Source: JASHPR01 sp963749145 (lineage in GTDB: Bacteria > Actinomycetota > Actinomycetes > Streptosporangiales > Streptosporangiaceae). From it: 64,000 nt of DNA. Shown one piece after another: positions 54,701 to 62,876 of this stretch (position 1 is the first letter of the stretch; each line of letters starts with the position of its first letter). The stretch covers positions 1,550,001 through 1,614,000 of the forward strand of contig CAVVLN010000001.1 in the NCBI GenBank assembly GCA_963749145.1, given 5' to 3'. The position numbers and the translations under genes were made by a program. Under the pieces are notes generated by a model that saw nothing but the letters and a program-made list of their open reading frames with translations, had not been told where the DNA came from and made no database searches.

Positions 54701-55200
54701 CCTACCGGGTCCGGGATGCCGCCCTGGCCTTCGGGCAGGTCCAGGCTGAGTTCCGCGCCGAAGACCGTGCCCAGCCCGGTGCCGGTCCGCTGCTTCAGCC
54801 GGGCGGCGGCCTGCGCGAACTGAGGCACCCCGTACATGCCGTCATGATCGGTGATGGCCAGTGCCCGCAGGCCGAGCGCGGTCGCCTCGGCGACCAGGTC
54901 TTCCGGGCTGGACGCCCCGTCGAGAAAGCTGTAGGACGAGTGGCAGTGCAGCTCGGCCCACTCCGGCCCGGCCCCGCCTGGCCTGGCCCGGCCTGGCCCG
55001 GCTCGGCCTGGCCCAGTCCGGCCTGGTCCGGCCTGGCCTGGTCCGACGGGCAGCAGGCGCACCGGAGCGATCGCAGCGGCCGGGCCACCCGGGTCGGCGC
55101 CCGCATCAGGCTGGCCGCCGCCCGGACCGCGCTGACCGCCGCCCCAGGAAAGGCGCCGCTCGAACTCTCGCCACGGGAGCGGCGGGTTTTCCCAGCCCAT
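51769..55200 (-). CDS. dnaE2: Error-prone DNA polymerase DnaE2 (ImuC)
   Basis: 1143 residues: a PHP domain (ELHCHSSYSFLDG near 83-95), the polymerase core with catalytic PDIDLDIEH, KFDLLGLGMLTALRDC and GPIQGGSVHPYM, helix-hairpin-helix and an OB-type end (NVTVAGLVTHRQQPG). It lacks the C-terminal tau- and clamp-binding part of replicative DnaE1, as ImuC proteins do. It carries out mutagenic translesion synthesis after damage, usually with ImuA/ImuB, which are not adjacent here. Residues ~53-79 are a Gly-Pro-Arg repeat not typical of the family. Confidence 0.93.
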   Translation of the reverse strand: MGWENPPLPWREFERRLSWGGGQRGPGGGQPDAGADPGGPAAAIAPVRLLPVGPGQAGPGRTGPGRAGPGRARPGGAGPEWAELHCHSSYSFLDGASSPEDLVAEATALGLRALAITDHDGMYGVPQFAQAAARLKQRTGTGLGTVFGAELSLDLPEGQGGIPDPVGRHLLVLARDPEGYRRLCRVISTAQLTGGEKGRPVYDLAGLAQAHGGHWVILTGCRKGAVPAALAAGGPEAAARELGALADMFGRQNIRIELTSHDQPADDEHNDALFELGASTGTAVIATGNAHYASPRDARLAQVLAATRARRSLDEMDGWLAASGAAYLRSGAETGHRLRRYPGVREQTTGLAADCAFDFHVIAPRLPDFLVPPDYPTEASWLRQLVEVKAPQRYGPPHAERIEGAYAQIARELDVIVNLGFPGYFLIVHDIVEFCERRGILCQGRGSAANSAVCYALGITNVDPVRHGLLFERFLSAGRDGPPDIDLDIEHQRREEAIQYVYDRYGRDNAAQVANVISYRPRMALRDAGRALGYAPEQLNVWARQAGPRQYGPGQPIPPDAGVPAAVTGLAARMQRLPRHLGIHSGGMVICDRPVGEVCPVEWARMPGRTVLQWDKDDCAYAGLVKFDLLGLGMLTALRDCLELIEACHGERWSLHSIPQEDPAVYDMLCEADTVGVFQVESRAQMATLPRLRPRKFYDLVVEVALIRPGPIQGGSVHPYMRRRSGDELADLPHESMRQALGKTLGVPLFQEQMMQIAIDCASFTPTEADQLRQAMSSKRAPERIEELRARLLDGMAANGIPPQVAEDIYVKILAFSSYGFPESHAISFAYLVYASAWLKCYYPAAFTAALLRAQPMGFYAPASLIGDVRRHGVEVRGVDVNASAVLATLEKSEDSHNAPSPPRRRPPASVAAPAQPAIRLGLSEVRNLGEKAAAVVAGQPYRDLEDFARRTRLPAPALEALATAGAFGCFGIGRREALWAAGAAATIRPGQLPGTTPGLAAPPLPAMTAAEETFADLWATGTYGTHPIEHIRPGLTARGVIGAAELRTARPGANVTVAGLVTHRQQPGTARGVVFLSLEDETGMANIICPPAVWERHRRLAMEASALVVLGRVERLDGAVSLLAARLRRLRVVAAARSRDFR
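54971..55045. repeat. 10-bp tandem repeat in the 5' part of dnaE2
   Basis: Copies of GCCTGGCCCG and variants (GCCTGGTCCG, GCTCGGCCTG) encode the GPGxxGPG stretch just before the PHP domain. The 10-bp unit is not a multiple of three, so slippage would frameshift the gene near its start. Confidence 0.75.
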
Positions 55201-55218
55201 TCAGTTTTCCCAGCCCAT
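55186..55218 (-). promoter_or_regulatory. Duplicated dnaE2 start with 5-codon leader frame
   Basis: A 15-base segment containing ATGGGCTGGGAAAAC occurs twice with an 18-base period. The upstream copy (ATG at 55216-55218) reads MGWEN and stops at TGA 55201-55203, immediately before the dnaE2 ATG at 55198-55200. The HNH gene's TAG at 55219-55221 abuts the leader ATG. Ribosomes could therefore stop and restart three times in 20 bases. Confidence 0.6.
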
Positions 55219-57394
55219 CTAGATGGGGTGGGTGTCGGGGGTGGTGGTGTAGGTGCGGCCGGCGGGGGTGGTCCAGGTGAAGTGGCCGGGGCTGGTCTGG
55301 GTCAGGTGCCAGCGGGGGTGTTGTTTGAGGTGGTGGTCGCGGCGGCAGGTTCCGCCCAGGTTGCAGGAGCAGGTCGGGCCGCCGTGGTCGTAGGGGCGGG
55401 TGTGGTCGAGGTCGGCGCGCCAGGCGGGCTGGCGGCAGACCGGGTTGCGGCAGGTGATGTCGCGGGCGGTGACGTGCTCGCGCAGCCGCGGCGGCGGCCG
55501 GTACCCGGCGCAGGCGCTGGCGTGGGCGCACCCGCCGGCCGCGGCGTCCGCCGCGGCCTGAACGTCGGCGCGGGCCAGCGCCGCGGCCGCGGCCCGGACT
55601 ACGGCCGCGATGATCCCCGGCGGGCCGGTGCCCGGCGGGCCGGTGCCCGGCGGGCCGGGCCTGCGGCTGCCGCCGGGCGGCCCGGCGCGGGCGTGCTCGC
55701 GGACGGCATCGGCGGTGATGGTGACGGTGAGCCGGCCGACCAGCCCGGCCCCGGGCGGCGGCCGGCCGCCAGGGCCAGGGCGGCGGGCTCGGCGGCGGAT
55801 CCGGGCGACCGTGATCGCCTGCCCGGCCGGGTTGGTGATGATGACCCGCCACTGCGCGCCCGGGTCGGTCTCGGCGGCGGCGGCGAGCTGGCGGGCCTGG
55901 GCCGCGGTGACCGGGCCGATCCGGCCCAGCAGCCCGGGCCGCTGCGCGGCCCCGGCCAGCGTCACCCACGGCACCGTCGCGTCCAGCAGCCCCGGCACCG
56001 GCCGCCCGTCCCGCTCTGCCCGGCCGGCCAGAACGCCCGGGCCGGCGGGGCGGCGGGCGGGGCGGGCCAGGCCGGGCGGGATCACCCCCAGCGCCGGGCC
56101 ACGCCGGCGCCGGGCCCGGCCCGTCCAGGTCGTCATCAGCCTCGGCCGGGTCAAACCCGCCATCCCCGCCGGCCGCATCATCCAGCCCGTCCAGGCCATC
56201 CTCGGGCGGGGCGTCCTCATCCCGCGGCGCGGGCCAGCCCGCGCCAGGCCCGCCAGCATCACCGGGACCACCAGGGCCGGGGTCACCGGGGCCGGGATGC
56301 CAGGACCGGGGTCACCAGGGCCGGGGCGCCGCCCGGCGGCGAAGCGCCGGGCGGGGGAACGTCGGGCGGGGCGCCGTCGGCTGGGGGGATCGGCGGCAAG
56401 GTGCCCAGCCACAACCCCAGCCCGACCGCCGACCGGTGCTGGCCCAAGCTGCCCGGCAACCCGGCCGCCTTGCGCGCCCGCGCCAGCGCGCTCACCCGCG
56501 CGAACGCCGCCGCCGCCTCGATCTGCGGCTGCTTATCCAGCACGATCGTCGCGGTCTGGTCATCCTCCCCGAACAACCGCATCCCCGCGCCCCGCTCCGC
56601 GCCCTGCCGCCGCCGCTCCGCCCCCTCCGGATCAGCCGCGATCACCGCCAGCCGCACCCGCTGCCGCACCTGCGCCACAGTCAGCCCCCCGGCCCGCGGC
56701 AGCACCCTCGCCTCCACCGCCCGCGCCGCCCGCTCATCCAGCACCGACGTCGCCTCCGCGATCACCCGCGCCCGGGCCAGGTCGACCACCCCGGCCGCCA
56801 GCGCCGCCCCCGTCCGCGGCAGCCGCCACCCCAGCGTCACCGCCAGATCCGCCCACGCCCCGGCGGCATGATCAGACAACATCAGCGCCAGCTCGACCTG
56901 ACCCACCGCATCCCGGCACAACCGGGCCGGCCGCCCGCCCGCGCCCACCCCGACCCGCCGGTCAGCCGCCGCGGCCCGCGACGCGATCTGCGCCGCCGCG
57001 GTCAAAGCCCCGCCGCCTGCCCCCACGACGCCAGCTTCTGCGCCGCGACCGCCACCCCGGCCAGGCCGTTCTCATCCAGCCGCCCCGCCGCCGCCGTGGC
57101 CACCCCCAGCCACCCCGCCATCCCCGGGCCCGGCTCCATATGCTCCACCGCCATCGCCGCCAGCTGCCAGTCCGCCAACGGCGCGCTCATCCGCCCCTCA
57201 TCGACCGCGTCCAGCACCTCAGCCAGCACCGCGTCCTGATCCTCACCCTCCTCCCCCGACAGCAACCCACCCGCCGCCATCGCATCCAGCAACACCTGAT
57301 AATCCAGGCCGGGGCCGTAATCCAGGCCGGGGCTGCTCGGGGTGTCGCTTTCTGGATCCGGGCCGGGCACTGGCATCGGCGGTCGCCTCCTCAC
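55219..57394 (-). pseudogene. DUF222-HNH endonuclease protein, two frameshifts
   Basis: Actinobacterial DUF222 proteins end in an HNH nuclease and are often multicopy. The start at 57394 reads DYQVLLDAMAAGGLLSGEE; a shift in a G4 run near 57010 leads to the DUF222 core TAAAQIASRAAAADRRVGVG through RVIAEATSVLDERAARAVEA; a second shift near 56300-56400 leads to the rest, with CRNPVCRQPAWRADLDHTRP and a complete HNH centre (DLDHTRPYDHGG ... HHLKQHP). All functional parts remain. Pro/Gly-rich spacers between domains hold the breaks. Confidence 0.72.
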
Positions 57395-57481
57395 GGAACC
57401 TCAGGCGCGTTTCAGGTTCTGGTCTTTGACCAGCGTAGCGAGAAGTACCGACAAAACAGCCGACTCATGGCATGTATCAGA

Positions 57482-57502
57482 AAAGTTTTCGAAACTTTTT
57501 TT
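57482..57502. promoter_or_regulatory. AT-rich inverted repeat with T tract
   Basis: AAAGTTT-TCG-AAACTTT followed by TTTT stands out in otherwise GC-rich DNA. It lies in the 282-base gap between the divergent HNH and kinase genes, so it could be a protein-binding site or a weak terminator. Rest of the gap: nothing clear. Confidence 0.45.
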
Positions 57503-57676
57503 GATCTAGTGCCGTAACCGCTAAGGCTTGCCCGGTTTCCTCCTAAGCCAACGCGGCTTTGGCCTGCACCGGGTCCTGGCCGGCGCGTGGATCGCCTCGA
57601 TGCCCGCGGTAGCGCCGCTTACTCCGATCCGGACACGGCGGCCGGCAGCCATGTACGTGGCCCTAGGCTCGCGATC

Positions 57677-58135
57677 GTGAAGCGGGTCCTGCTGACCGGT
57701 ATGTCGGGGACGGGGAAGTCCAGCGTTATCGAGGCGCTGGCGGCCCGCGGGTACAAGGCCGTTGACACCGACGATGGGTGGTGCGAGCCGTTGCCGGACG
57801 GCCGCCAGCGGTGGCGGGAGGACGCCATCGAACAGCTCTTGGCCGTCGAGGACGCGGACGTTCTGTTCGTCGCCGGGTGTGAGGAGAACCAGGTCCGCTT
57901 CCAGCCGCGGTTCGATGTGATCATCCTGCTGAGCGCTCCGGCCGGGATTCTGGCCGAGCGGCTGTCATCGCGGACGGGCAACCCGTACGGCAAGACGCCC
58001 GGCGAACTCCATCGCATCTTCGATGATCTCCGGGCCGTCGAGCCACTGCTGCGTAAGGCAGCCGATTATGAGATCAGGACCACGATGCCGCTCAGCGACG
58101 TGGTCACGGAGGTGCTGCGCCTGACCAGCGCGTGA
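57677..58135 (+). CDS. Small P-loop kinase (shikimate/adenylate-kinase-like)
   Basis: 152 residues from GTG at 57677. Walker A is GMSGTGKS at residues 8-15, followed by VIEALAARGYKAVDTDDGW, where the acidic residues would bind substrate. A mid region LFVAGCEENQVRF, DVIILLSAPAGILAERLSSR and a lid-like segment follow, as in shortened nucleotide or small-molecule kinases. Earlier in-frame starts add unlikely sequence. Substrate unknown; stands alone. Confidence 0.75.
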   Translation: MKRVLLTGMSGTGKSSVIEALAARGYKAVDTDDGWCEPLPDGRQRWREDAIEQLLAVEDADVLFVAGCEENQVRFQPRFDVIILLSAPAGILAERLSSRTGNPYGKTPGELHRIFDDLRAVEPLLRKAADYEIRTTMPLSDVVTEVLRLTSA

Positions 58136-58247
58136 CGACGCGGCCAGGACACGCGCTAGCCCCACCGGCCCGCGGGCATGTGCGCCGTGTGGACGTCGCG
58201 GACTGGCACCCAGCCGCGCCTGCCCATCACGCGGCCCGTCAGCATGA

Positions 58248-58640
58248 TCAGCCACGGTCGGGCGCGGCCCTCATTCTCGCGAGCACCACGGAACGGTCAT
58301 CAGGATCGGCCAGGACGACGAACCGGCCCCAGGTCGCCTCCTGAGTGGGCCACAGCACCGTGAGCCCCCGCGCGAGCGCGTCGCGTTCGCAGGCATCGGG
58401 ATCGTCAACGGCGAAGCGCACCGCGGCGCCGCCCACCCCGGAGCCAGCCGGGAAGATGCCCCTCTCGTCGTGACCCCCGTCGCTGCGGTGGAGTACGACG
58501 CGTCCCGACCGGTCTCCGACCACGACGATGATCTCTTCCTCGAACAGGACCGGCAGCCCGAGCGCGTCGACATAGAACGACCTCGCCTCGCCCAGATCCG
58601 CGACGAACAAGATCAAGCTCTCCAGGGGGCCGGCCCGCAT
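58248..58640 (-). CDS. VOC-superfamily protein (glyoxalase/bleomycin-resistance fold)
   Basis: 130 residues with one paired beta-alpha-beta fold: LESLILFVADLGEARSFYVD at the N-terminus and AVRFAVDDPDACERDALARG in the second half, ending FVVLADPDDRSVVLAR. Typical of small dioxygenase/isomerase or antibiotic-binding VOC proteins acting as dimers. Expected metal residues are weak, so binding rather than catalysis is possible. The 112 bases after its stop contain no clear gene. Confidence 0.8.
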   Translation of the reverse strand: MRAGPLESLILFVADLGEARSFYVDALGLPVLFEEEIIVVVGDRSGRVVLHRSDGGHDERGIFPAGSGVGGAAVRFAVDDPDACERDALARGLTVLWPTQEATWGRFVVLADPDDRSVVLARMRAAPDRG

Positions 58641-58726
58641 GACGCCAACCTATCGGGACCGGCACCCGGACTTTGGCTTGGAGAGGGAGGCTGACCTGGC
58701 GCGGGCGCCACACTTGCCGCCCTCAG

Positions 58727-58750
58727 ATTAATATGATATCACATTTATAT
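58727..58750. promoter_or_regulatory. AT-rich promoter/operator with TGATATCA palindrome
   Basis: ATTAATATGATATCACATTTA is a sharp AT island about 50 bases before the LuxR-type gene. It contains the perfect palindrome TGATATCA (58734-58741). Likely promoter and regulator-binding site for the gene at 58802. Confidence 0.45.
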
Positions 58751-58801
58751 GAGGGTCCGGCCGCATGGCCGGGACCGCAGGCACAGGAAGAGGCCGCGGC
58801 T

Positions 58802-61270
58802 ATGGTAATCGCTGTGGAGCGGTCTGCGGTGGCCGACGCGGCGGTGACCGACGCGGCGGGAAGCATGCACGGCTTTCCGGCTGTGCTGACCAGTTTCGTG
58901 GGCCGCGCGGCGGTGGTGGACGAGATCGCGGGCCAGCTGGGCCGCTACCGGCTGGTGACGGTGACCGGGCCGGGAGGTGCCGGGAAGACGCGGCTGGCCG
59001 GCGAGGTGGCAGAGCAGGTGGCTGACCGGTTCGCTGACGGGGTGTGGCTGGCGGAGCTGGCGGCGGTGCGGGATCCGGCGCAGGTGACGGCCGCGGTGGC
59101 GGCGGCGCTGGGGGTCCGTGATCTGCCCTCGGTGGCGGCGGCCGACGCGCTGGCGCATGCGCTGGCCCGGCGGCAGCTGCTGCTGGTGCTGGACAACTGT
59201 GAGCATGTGATCGACGCGGCGGCGGAGCTATGCGGCAAGCTGCTGCTCGCCGCCGACGATGTGCGGATCCTGGCGACGAGCCGGGAGCCGCTGCGGATAG
59301 CCGGGGAACTGCGGTACCGGCTGGGGTCGCTGACATTGCCGGATCCCGATGACCGGGCGGCCACAAGAGAGTCCGAGGCGGTGACGTTGTTCGCGGACCG
59401 GGCCTGGCTGGTGGATCCCCGGTTCGCGCTTGATGAGAAGACCGCGGCGGTAGTAGCGCGGCTGGTCGCGCGGCTGGACGGGATGCCGCTCGCGATCGAG
59501 CTGGCCGCGGCGCGGGTGGACGTGCTCGGCGTGACGCAGCTGCTGGACCGGATCGACGACCGGTTCGGGCTGCTGGCGGACGGTGACCGGCTGGCCGAGG
59601 AGCGGCAGCGGTCGCTGGCAGCCGCGGTGCAGTGGAGCTACCAGCTGCTGGAAGATTCCGAGCAGCGAGTGTTCCGCGCGGTGTCGGCGTTCCCCGGACC
59701 GTTCACGCTGGAAGGAGCCGAGGCCGTAGCCGGGACCGGTGCCGGGCGGGCCGTGCTGCGGCTGGTGGACTGCTCGTTGCTGGTCCCGCCGCGGGTTGAT
59801 CCAGATGGCCGGTCCCGGTACGTGATGCTGGAGACGCTGCGGGCCTACGGGGCGGGGCGGCTCGCCGAGGCCGGCGAGGGTGACGCCGTCGCGGCCGCGC
59901 TGGCCACCTGCGCGCTGCGGGTGGCCGAGGACGCCATGGCGGAGCTGACGGCAGATTCCGGCGAGGGCGAGGTGGCCGCGGCCTGGTGGCTGGATGCCGA
60001 GGACGCCACCATGCGCCAGGTACTGGAGTGGGCCATGGAGCACGACGCGGCCGTGGCGTCGCGGCTGGCGGCCGCGCTGGCGTGGTGGTGGCAGGTCCGG
60101 GGCCGGCTGGCGGGCCAGGTGCCGCTGCTGCGCGAGGCCGTCGACCGCGCCGCCGTCGGCAGCGATGCATGGTGCCTGGGGCACAGCTGGCTCGGTCAGG
60201 CGTCGCTGGACTCGGCCGATCCGGCCGGAGCGCTGCGTCACTTCACCGCGGTCCGCGACGCGATCGGGGACCGGGGGCCGTTCCCGCTGCTGGCCAGGTG
60301 CCTGAGCGGCCGGGCGGCGACGTTGCTGACCATGGGCCGGATCGCCGAGGCGGCCGGCGATGCCCGCCGTTCCCTGGCCCTGGCCCGGGAGGGTGATCAC
60401 CCGGTCGCCGAGGCGCTGGCCCTGGCGGTTCTCGGCCTGATCGCCTGTGCCGCCGGCGATCCCGGCGGTGCCGGGCAGCTGGCCCGGCAGGCGGAGCGGA
60501 TCACGGCCGGGCGGCACGGCCGGGCGGCCCGGGTGTGCGGCCACATTCTGACGACCGTGCTGATCCACGCCGGTGACCTGGCCGCTGCCGAGCGGATCTG
60601 CGCGGCGGGGCTGGCCGGGGCCCGGGACGCGGGCGACCTGTGGAGCCTGGGGAACCTGCTGGAGAAGATGGTGGTCCTCGACCTGGTCTCGGGCCGTTAC
60701 GAGGACGCGGCCTCGCACCTGCGGGAAGGACTCCAGACCGCCTTGCGGACCGGTGCACGGGCCAGGCTGCTCGACGACCTGGACTGCTGCGGGTACCTGT
60801 GCGCCTGGACCGGGCGCTGCGCCGAGGCCGTCACGGTCTGGGCCGCGGTGGTCGTGCTCCAGGGGCACGAGGGGTTCTCGGTCCCGTCACACCCGGAATT
60901 GCCCGAGGGCTGGCTGGAGCGGCAGGAACCCTTGCGCGAGGCCCGGCGGGCGCTCGGGCCGGCTCGAGCGCAGGCGGCTGAGGAACGCGGCCAGGCGATG
61001 AGCATGGCGACCGCGGCCGAGTACGTCCTCATGCTGACCGCCGCGGGCCCGCAGCCGCCGGCGGCGGTACCGGGCACAGAAGGGCTCAGCCCCCGGGAAC
61101 GGGAGCTGGTCACCCTGGTCGCCCGGGGGCGCACCGACGCGCAGATCGCCGGCCAGCTGCATATCAGCGTGCGCACGGTCAGCTCGCACCTGGACCGCAT
61201 CCGCGATAAGACCGGATGCCGGCGCCGTGCCGACCTCACCCGCCTCGCCCTCAGCGCCGGCCTGGTCTGA
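58802..61270 (+). CDS. AfsR/LuxR-type ATPase regulator (LAL-like)
   Basis: 822 residues. An NB-ARC-like ATPase starts near residue 30 with Walker A GPGGAGKT (56-63), Walker B LLLVLDNCEHVIDAAAELC and ILATSREPLRIAGE. A long helical, TPR-like middle follows, then a C-terminal LuxR HTH: LSPRERELVTLVARGRTDAQ and ISVRTVSSHLDRIRDKTG. It is an ATP-dependent DNA-binding activator. ATG 58802 with AGGAAGAGG upstream is chosen over an upstream in-frame ATG that adds 43 unlike residues. It may activate the small gene and SDR that follow. Confidence 0.87.
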   Translation: MVIAVERSAVADAAVTDAAGSMHGFPAVLTSFVGRAAVVDEIAGQLGRYRLVTVTGPGGAGKTRLAGEVAEQVADRFADGVWLAELAAVRDPAQVTAAVAAALGVRDLPSVAAADALAHALARRQLLLVLDNCEHVIDAAAELCGKLLLAADDVRILATSREPLRIAGELRYRLGSLTLPDPDDRAATRESEAVTLFADRAWLVDPRFALDEKTAAVVARLVARLDGMPLAIELAAARVDVLGVTQLLDRIDDRFGLLADGDRLAEERQRSLAAAVQWSYQLLEDSEQRVFRAVSAFPGPFTLEGAEAVAGTGAGRAVLRLVDCSLLVPPRVDPDGRSRYVMLETLRAYGAGRLAEAGEGDAVAAALATCALRVAEDAMAELTADSGEGEVAAAWWLDAEDATMRQVLEWAMEHDAAVASRLAAALAWWWQVRGRLAGQVPLLREAVDRAAVGSDAWCLGHSWLGQASLDSADPAGALRHFTAVRDAIGDRGPFPLLARCLSGRAATLLTMGRIAEAAGDARRSLALAREGDHPVAEALALAVLGLIACAAGDPGGAGQLARQAERITAGRHGRAARVCGHILTTVLIHAGDLAAAERICAAGLAGARDAGDLWSLGNLLEKMVVLDLVSGRYEDAASHLREGLQTALRTGARARLLDDLDCCGYLCAWTGRCAEAVTVWAAVVVLQGHEGFSVPSHPELPEGWLERQEPLREARRALGPARAQAAEERGQAMSMATAAEYVLMLTAAGPQPPAAVPGTEGLSPRERELVTLVARGRTDAQIAGQLHISVRTVSSHLDRIRDKTGCRRRADLTRLALSAGLV

Positions 61271-61335
61271 CGCAGCCTGGCCTGACGCAGCCCGATCTGA
61301 CGCAGCCTGGCCTGACGCAGCCTGGCCTGAGCCAG
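61261..61335. repeat. Five 15-bp repeats over the LuxR-gene stop
   Basis: Units CCTGGTCTGACGCAG, CCTGGCCTGACGCAG, CCCGATCTGACGCAG, CCTGGCCTGACGCAG and CCTGGCCTGAGCCAG. The first supplies the stop TGA (61268-61270), and each later unit repeats a TGA in the same frame. Confidence 0.9.
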
Positions 61336-61336
61336 G
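61321..61336. terminator. Short hairpin after the LuxR-type gene
   Basis: CCTGGC-CTGA-GCCAGG forms a 6-bp GC stem with a 4-base loop, made by the last 15-bp repeat. No T tract. The rest of 61337-61474 shows nothing clear. Confidence 0.4.
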
Positions 61337-61474
61337 CGGTGTGGGTGATTCCACCCCGGCCATGACCGCGCGGCAAGAGGGGCGGAACAACCCCTGCCGC
61401 AGACCTGGCTGCGCGGGCGAGCCTATGGCTGAGGGCCGGAGAACCGGTCAGGGCCTAGCAGATAGGACAAGGCA

Positions 61475-61666
61475 ATGTCCGCACAACTCACCCACGAGGC
61501 ACCTCAGGCCAAGACGGCAGAGCGGACCGCTCCGGCCAGCCGCGGACTGCTCCGGGGAGCGTGGCACCGGATCCGCCTGGCCGTCGCGGAGATGAACTAC
61601 GCGTCCCGGCGGGTCGTCGAGCTGCAGGCGCCCTGGAGCGTTGACGAGCAGTGGCACCGCCGGTAA
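61475..61666 (+). CDS. Small conserved-looking hypothetical protein
   Basis: 63 residues from ATG at 61475 with AGGACAAGG upstream. The second half (RIRLAVAEMNYASRRVVELQ then APWSVDEQWHRR) has the look of a conserved helix and tail. It lies 12 bases before the SDR start on the same strand, so they are probably co-transcribed. No family identified. Confidence 0.6.
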   Translation: MSAQLTHEAPQAKTAERTAPASRGLLRGAWHRIRLAVAEMNYASRRVVELQAPWSVDEQWHRR

Positions 61667-61678
61667 GGATCATTGGTC

Positions 61679-62680
61679 GTGGACTCGTTCGCAGGCAAGC
61701 TCGCGGTGGTGACCGGCGGTGGTTCGGGCATGGGCCGCGAGCTTGCCCGTCAGCTGGCGGCCCAGGGCTGCTCGGTCGCGGTATGTGACCTGAACGCGGA
61801 CGCCGTCGCGGTGACCGCGGCCACGGCGTGGGCGCTCGCCCCGCCTGGCACCCCGCCGGGCGTGCGGGTCACCGGCCATTGCTGTGACGTCTCGGATGAG
61901 GCGCAGGTGCTGCGGTTCCGTGATGAGCTGCTCGAGCAGCACGCCAGCGATCACATCGACCTGGTGTTCAGCAACGCGGGCATCGGCGGCGGCGAAAGCT
62001 TCGTCCGCAGCCCCCGTGACCTGTGGGAGCGCGTGTTCGCGGTGGACTGGTGGGGGATGTATCACTGCGCCCGCACGTTCCTGCCGCTGCTGATCGCCAG
62101 CAGCGAGGGCGTCTTGGTCAACACCAGCAGCGTGAACGGGTTCTGGGCGGCGCTGGGCCCGGGCATGCCGAACTCGGCCTACGCCACGGCCAAGTTCGCC
62201 GTGCGGGGTTTCTCCGAGGCGCTGATCGAGGACCTGCGCGTCAACGCGCCGCATGTTCGGGTCGCCGTGGTGATGCCGGGGCACGTGGGCACCGACATCA
62301 TCGCGAACAGCCTGCGCGCCCGTGGCCTGCCGGCGCCCGAGCAGATGAGCGACGCCCAGGTGGAGGAGCTGATCCCCCGCGACATCCAGGCCCAGCTGAT
62401 CAAGGCCGGCCTGCTGGCCCAAGGCGCGTCCGCCGCTGACCTGCGCCAGATGCTCGTGCAGGCGAACGCTGACTTCCGGGACAAGGCGCCGGTCAGCGCG
62501 GCCGAGGCGGCGACGATCATCCTGGACGGGGTGCGGTCGGGGGCCTGGCGGATCCTGGTCGGCGAGGACGCCACAATGATCGACGCGCGGGTGCGTGCGA
62601 AGCCCGAGGCCGCCTACGACTACGCCGAGCTGTTCAGCGGGCTCGCCGAAGAGCCAGCGACGGCAGAGCCTGAGCCGTAG
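61679..62680 (+). CDS. Short-chain dehydrogenase/reductase (SDR)
   Basis: 333 residues from GTG (TTG 61673 possible). Rossmann motif TGGGSGMGREL at ~12-22, NAG motif VFSNAGIGGGE, catalytic Ser in LVNTSSVNGFW and the YxxxK pair in SAYATAKFAVRG. The C-terminal ~90 residues are longer than classical SDRs and probably cover the substrate. NAD(P)-dependent alcohol or keto-group oxidoreductase. Followed by a TetR gene and an acyl-CoA-ligase-like gene, which suggests lipid or steroid-like substrates; that is inference. Confidence 0.85.
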   Translation: MDSFAGKLAVVTGGGSGMGRELARQLAAQGCSVAVCDLNADAVAVTAATAWALAPPGTPPGVRVTGHCCDVSDEAQVLRFRDELLEQHASDHIDLVFSNAGIGGGESFVRSPRDLWERVFAVDWWGMYHCARTFLPLLIASSEGVLVNTSSVNGFWAALGPGMPNSAYATAKFAVRGFSEALIEDLRVNAPHVRVAVVMPGHVGTDIIANSLRARGLPAPEQMSDAQVEELIPRDIQAQLIKAGLLAQGASAADLRQMLVQANADFRDKAPVSAAEAATIILDGVRSGAWRILVGEDATMIDARVRAKPEAAYDYAELFSGLAEEPATAEPEP

Positions 62681-62820
62681 CCGCCCGCGGCGGCCGGCGC
62701 GCTCGCGGCTCAGGGGCGATCATCAATGGGGCATCGCTGCTGGCCTTCAGCGGCGCGATGAACCGCAGCCGCTGCCCTCACCGGGCTGCGCCTCGCCGAG
62801 GTCATCTGCATACCCGGCCT

Positions 62821-62862
62821 CAACGACGCGTCGTTGACGCCGTCGTTGACGCCGTCGTTGAC
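62821..62862. promoter_or_regulatory. Palindrome plus three 12-bp half-site repeats
   Basis: CAACGACGCGTCGTTG (62821-62836) is a perfect 16-base palindrome. Its right half then recurs as CGTCGTTGACGC at 62829, 62841 and 62853 with a 12-base period. One inverted and three direct copies of GTCGTTG look like a multi-site binding array upstream of the TetR gene. Confidence 0.55.
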
Positions 62863-62876
62863 ATTCAAATAATGTT

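Noticed and set aside
52999..56871. 1290-codon plus-strand frame over dnaE2 and the HNH gene
   Set aside because: Antisense to dnaE2; no recognisable domains and strongly biased composition.
57397..57420. LexA/SOS box near GAACCT...AGGTTC before the HNH-dnaE2 genes
   Set aside because: Spacing between the arms is 12 bases rather than the 4 expected for an actinobacterial LexA box.
58136..58247. Minus-strand reading LIMLTGRVMGRRGWVPVRD as a possible gene
   Set aside because: Too short, no start or ribosome site, and no neighbour to support it.
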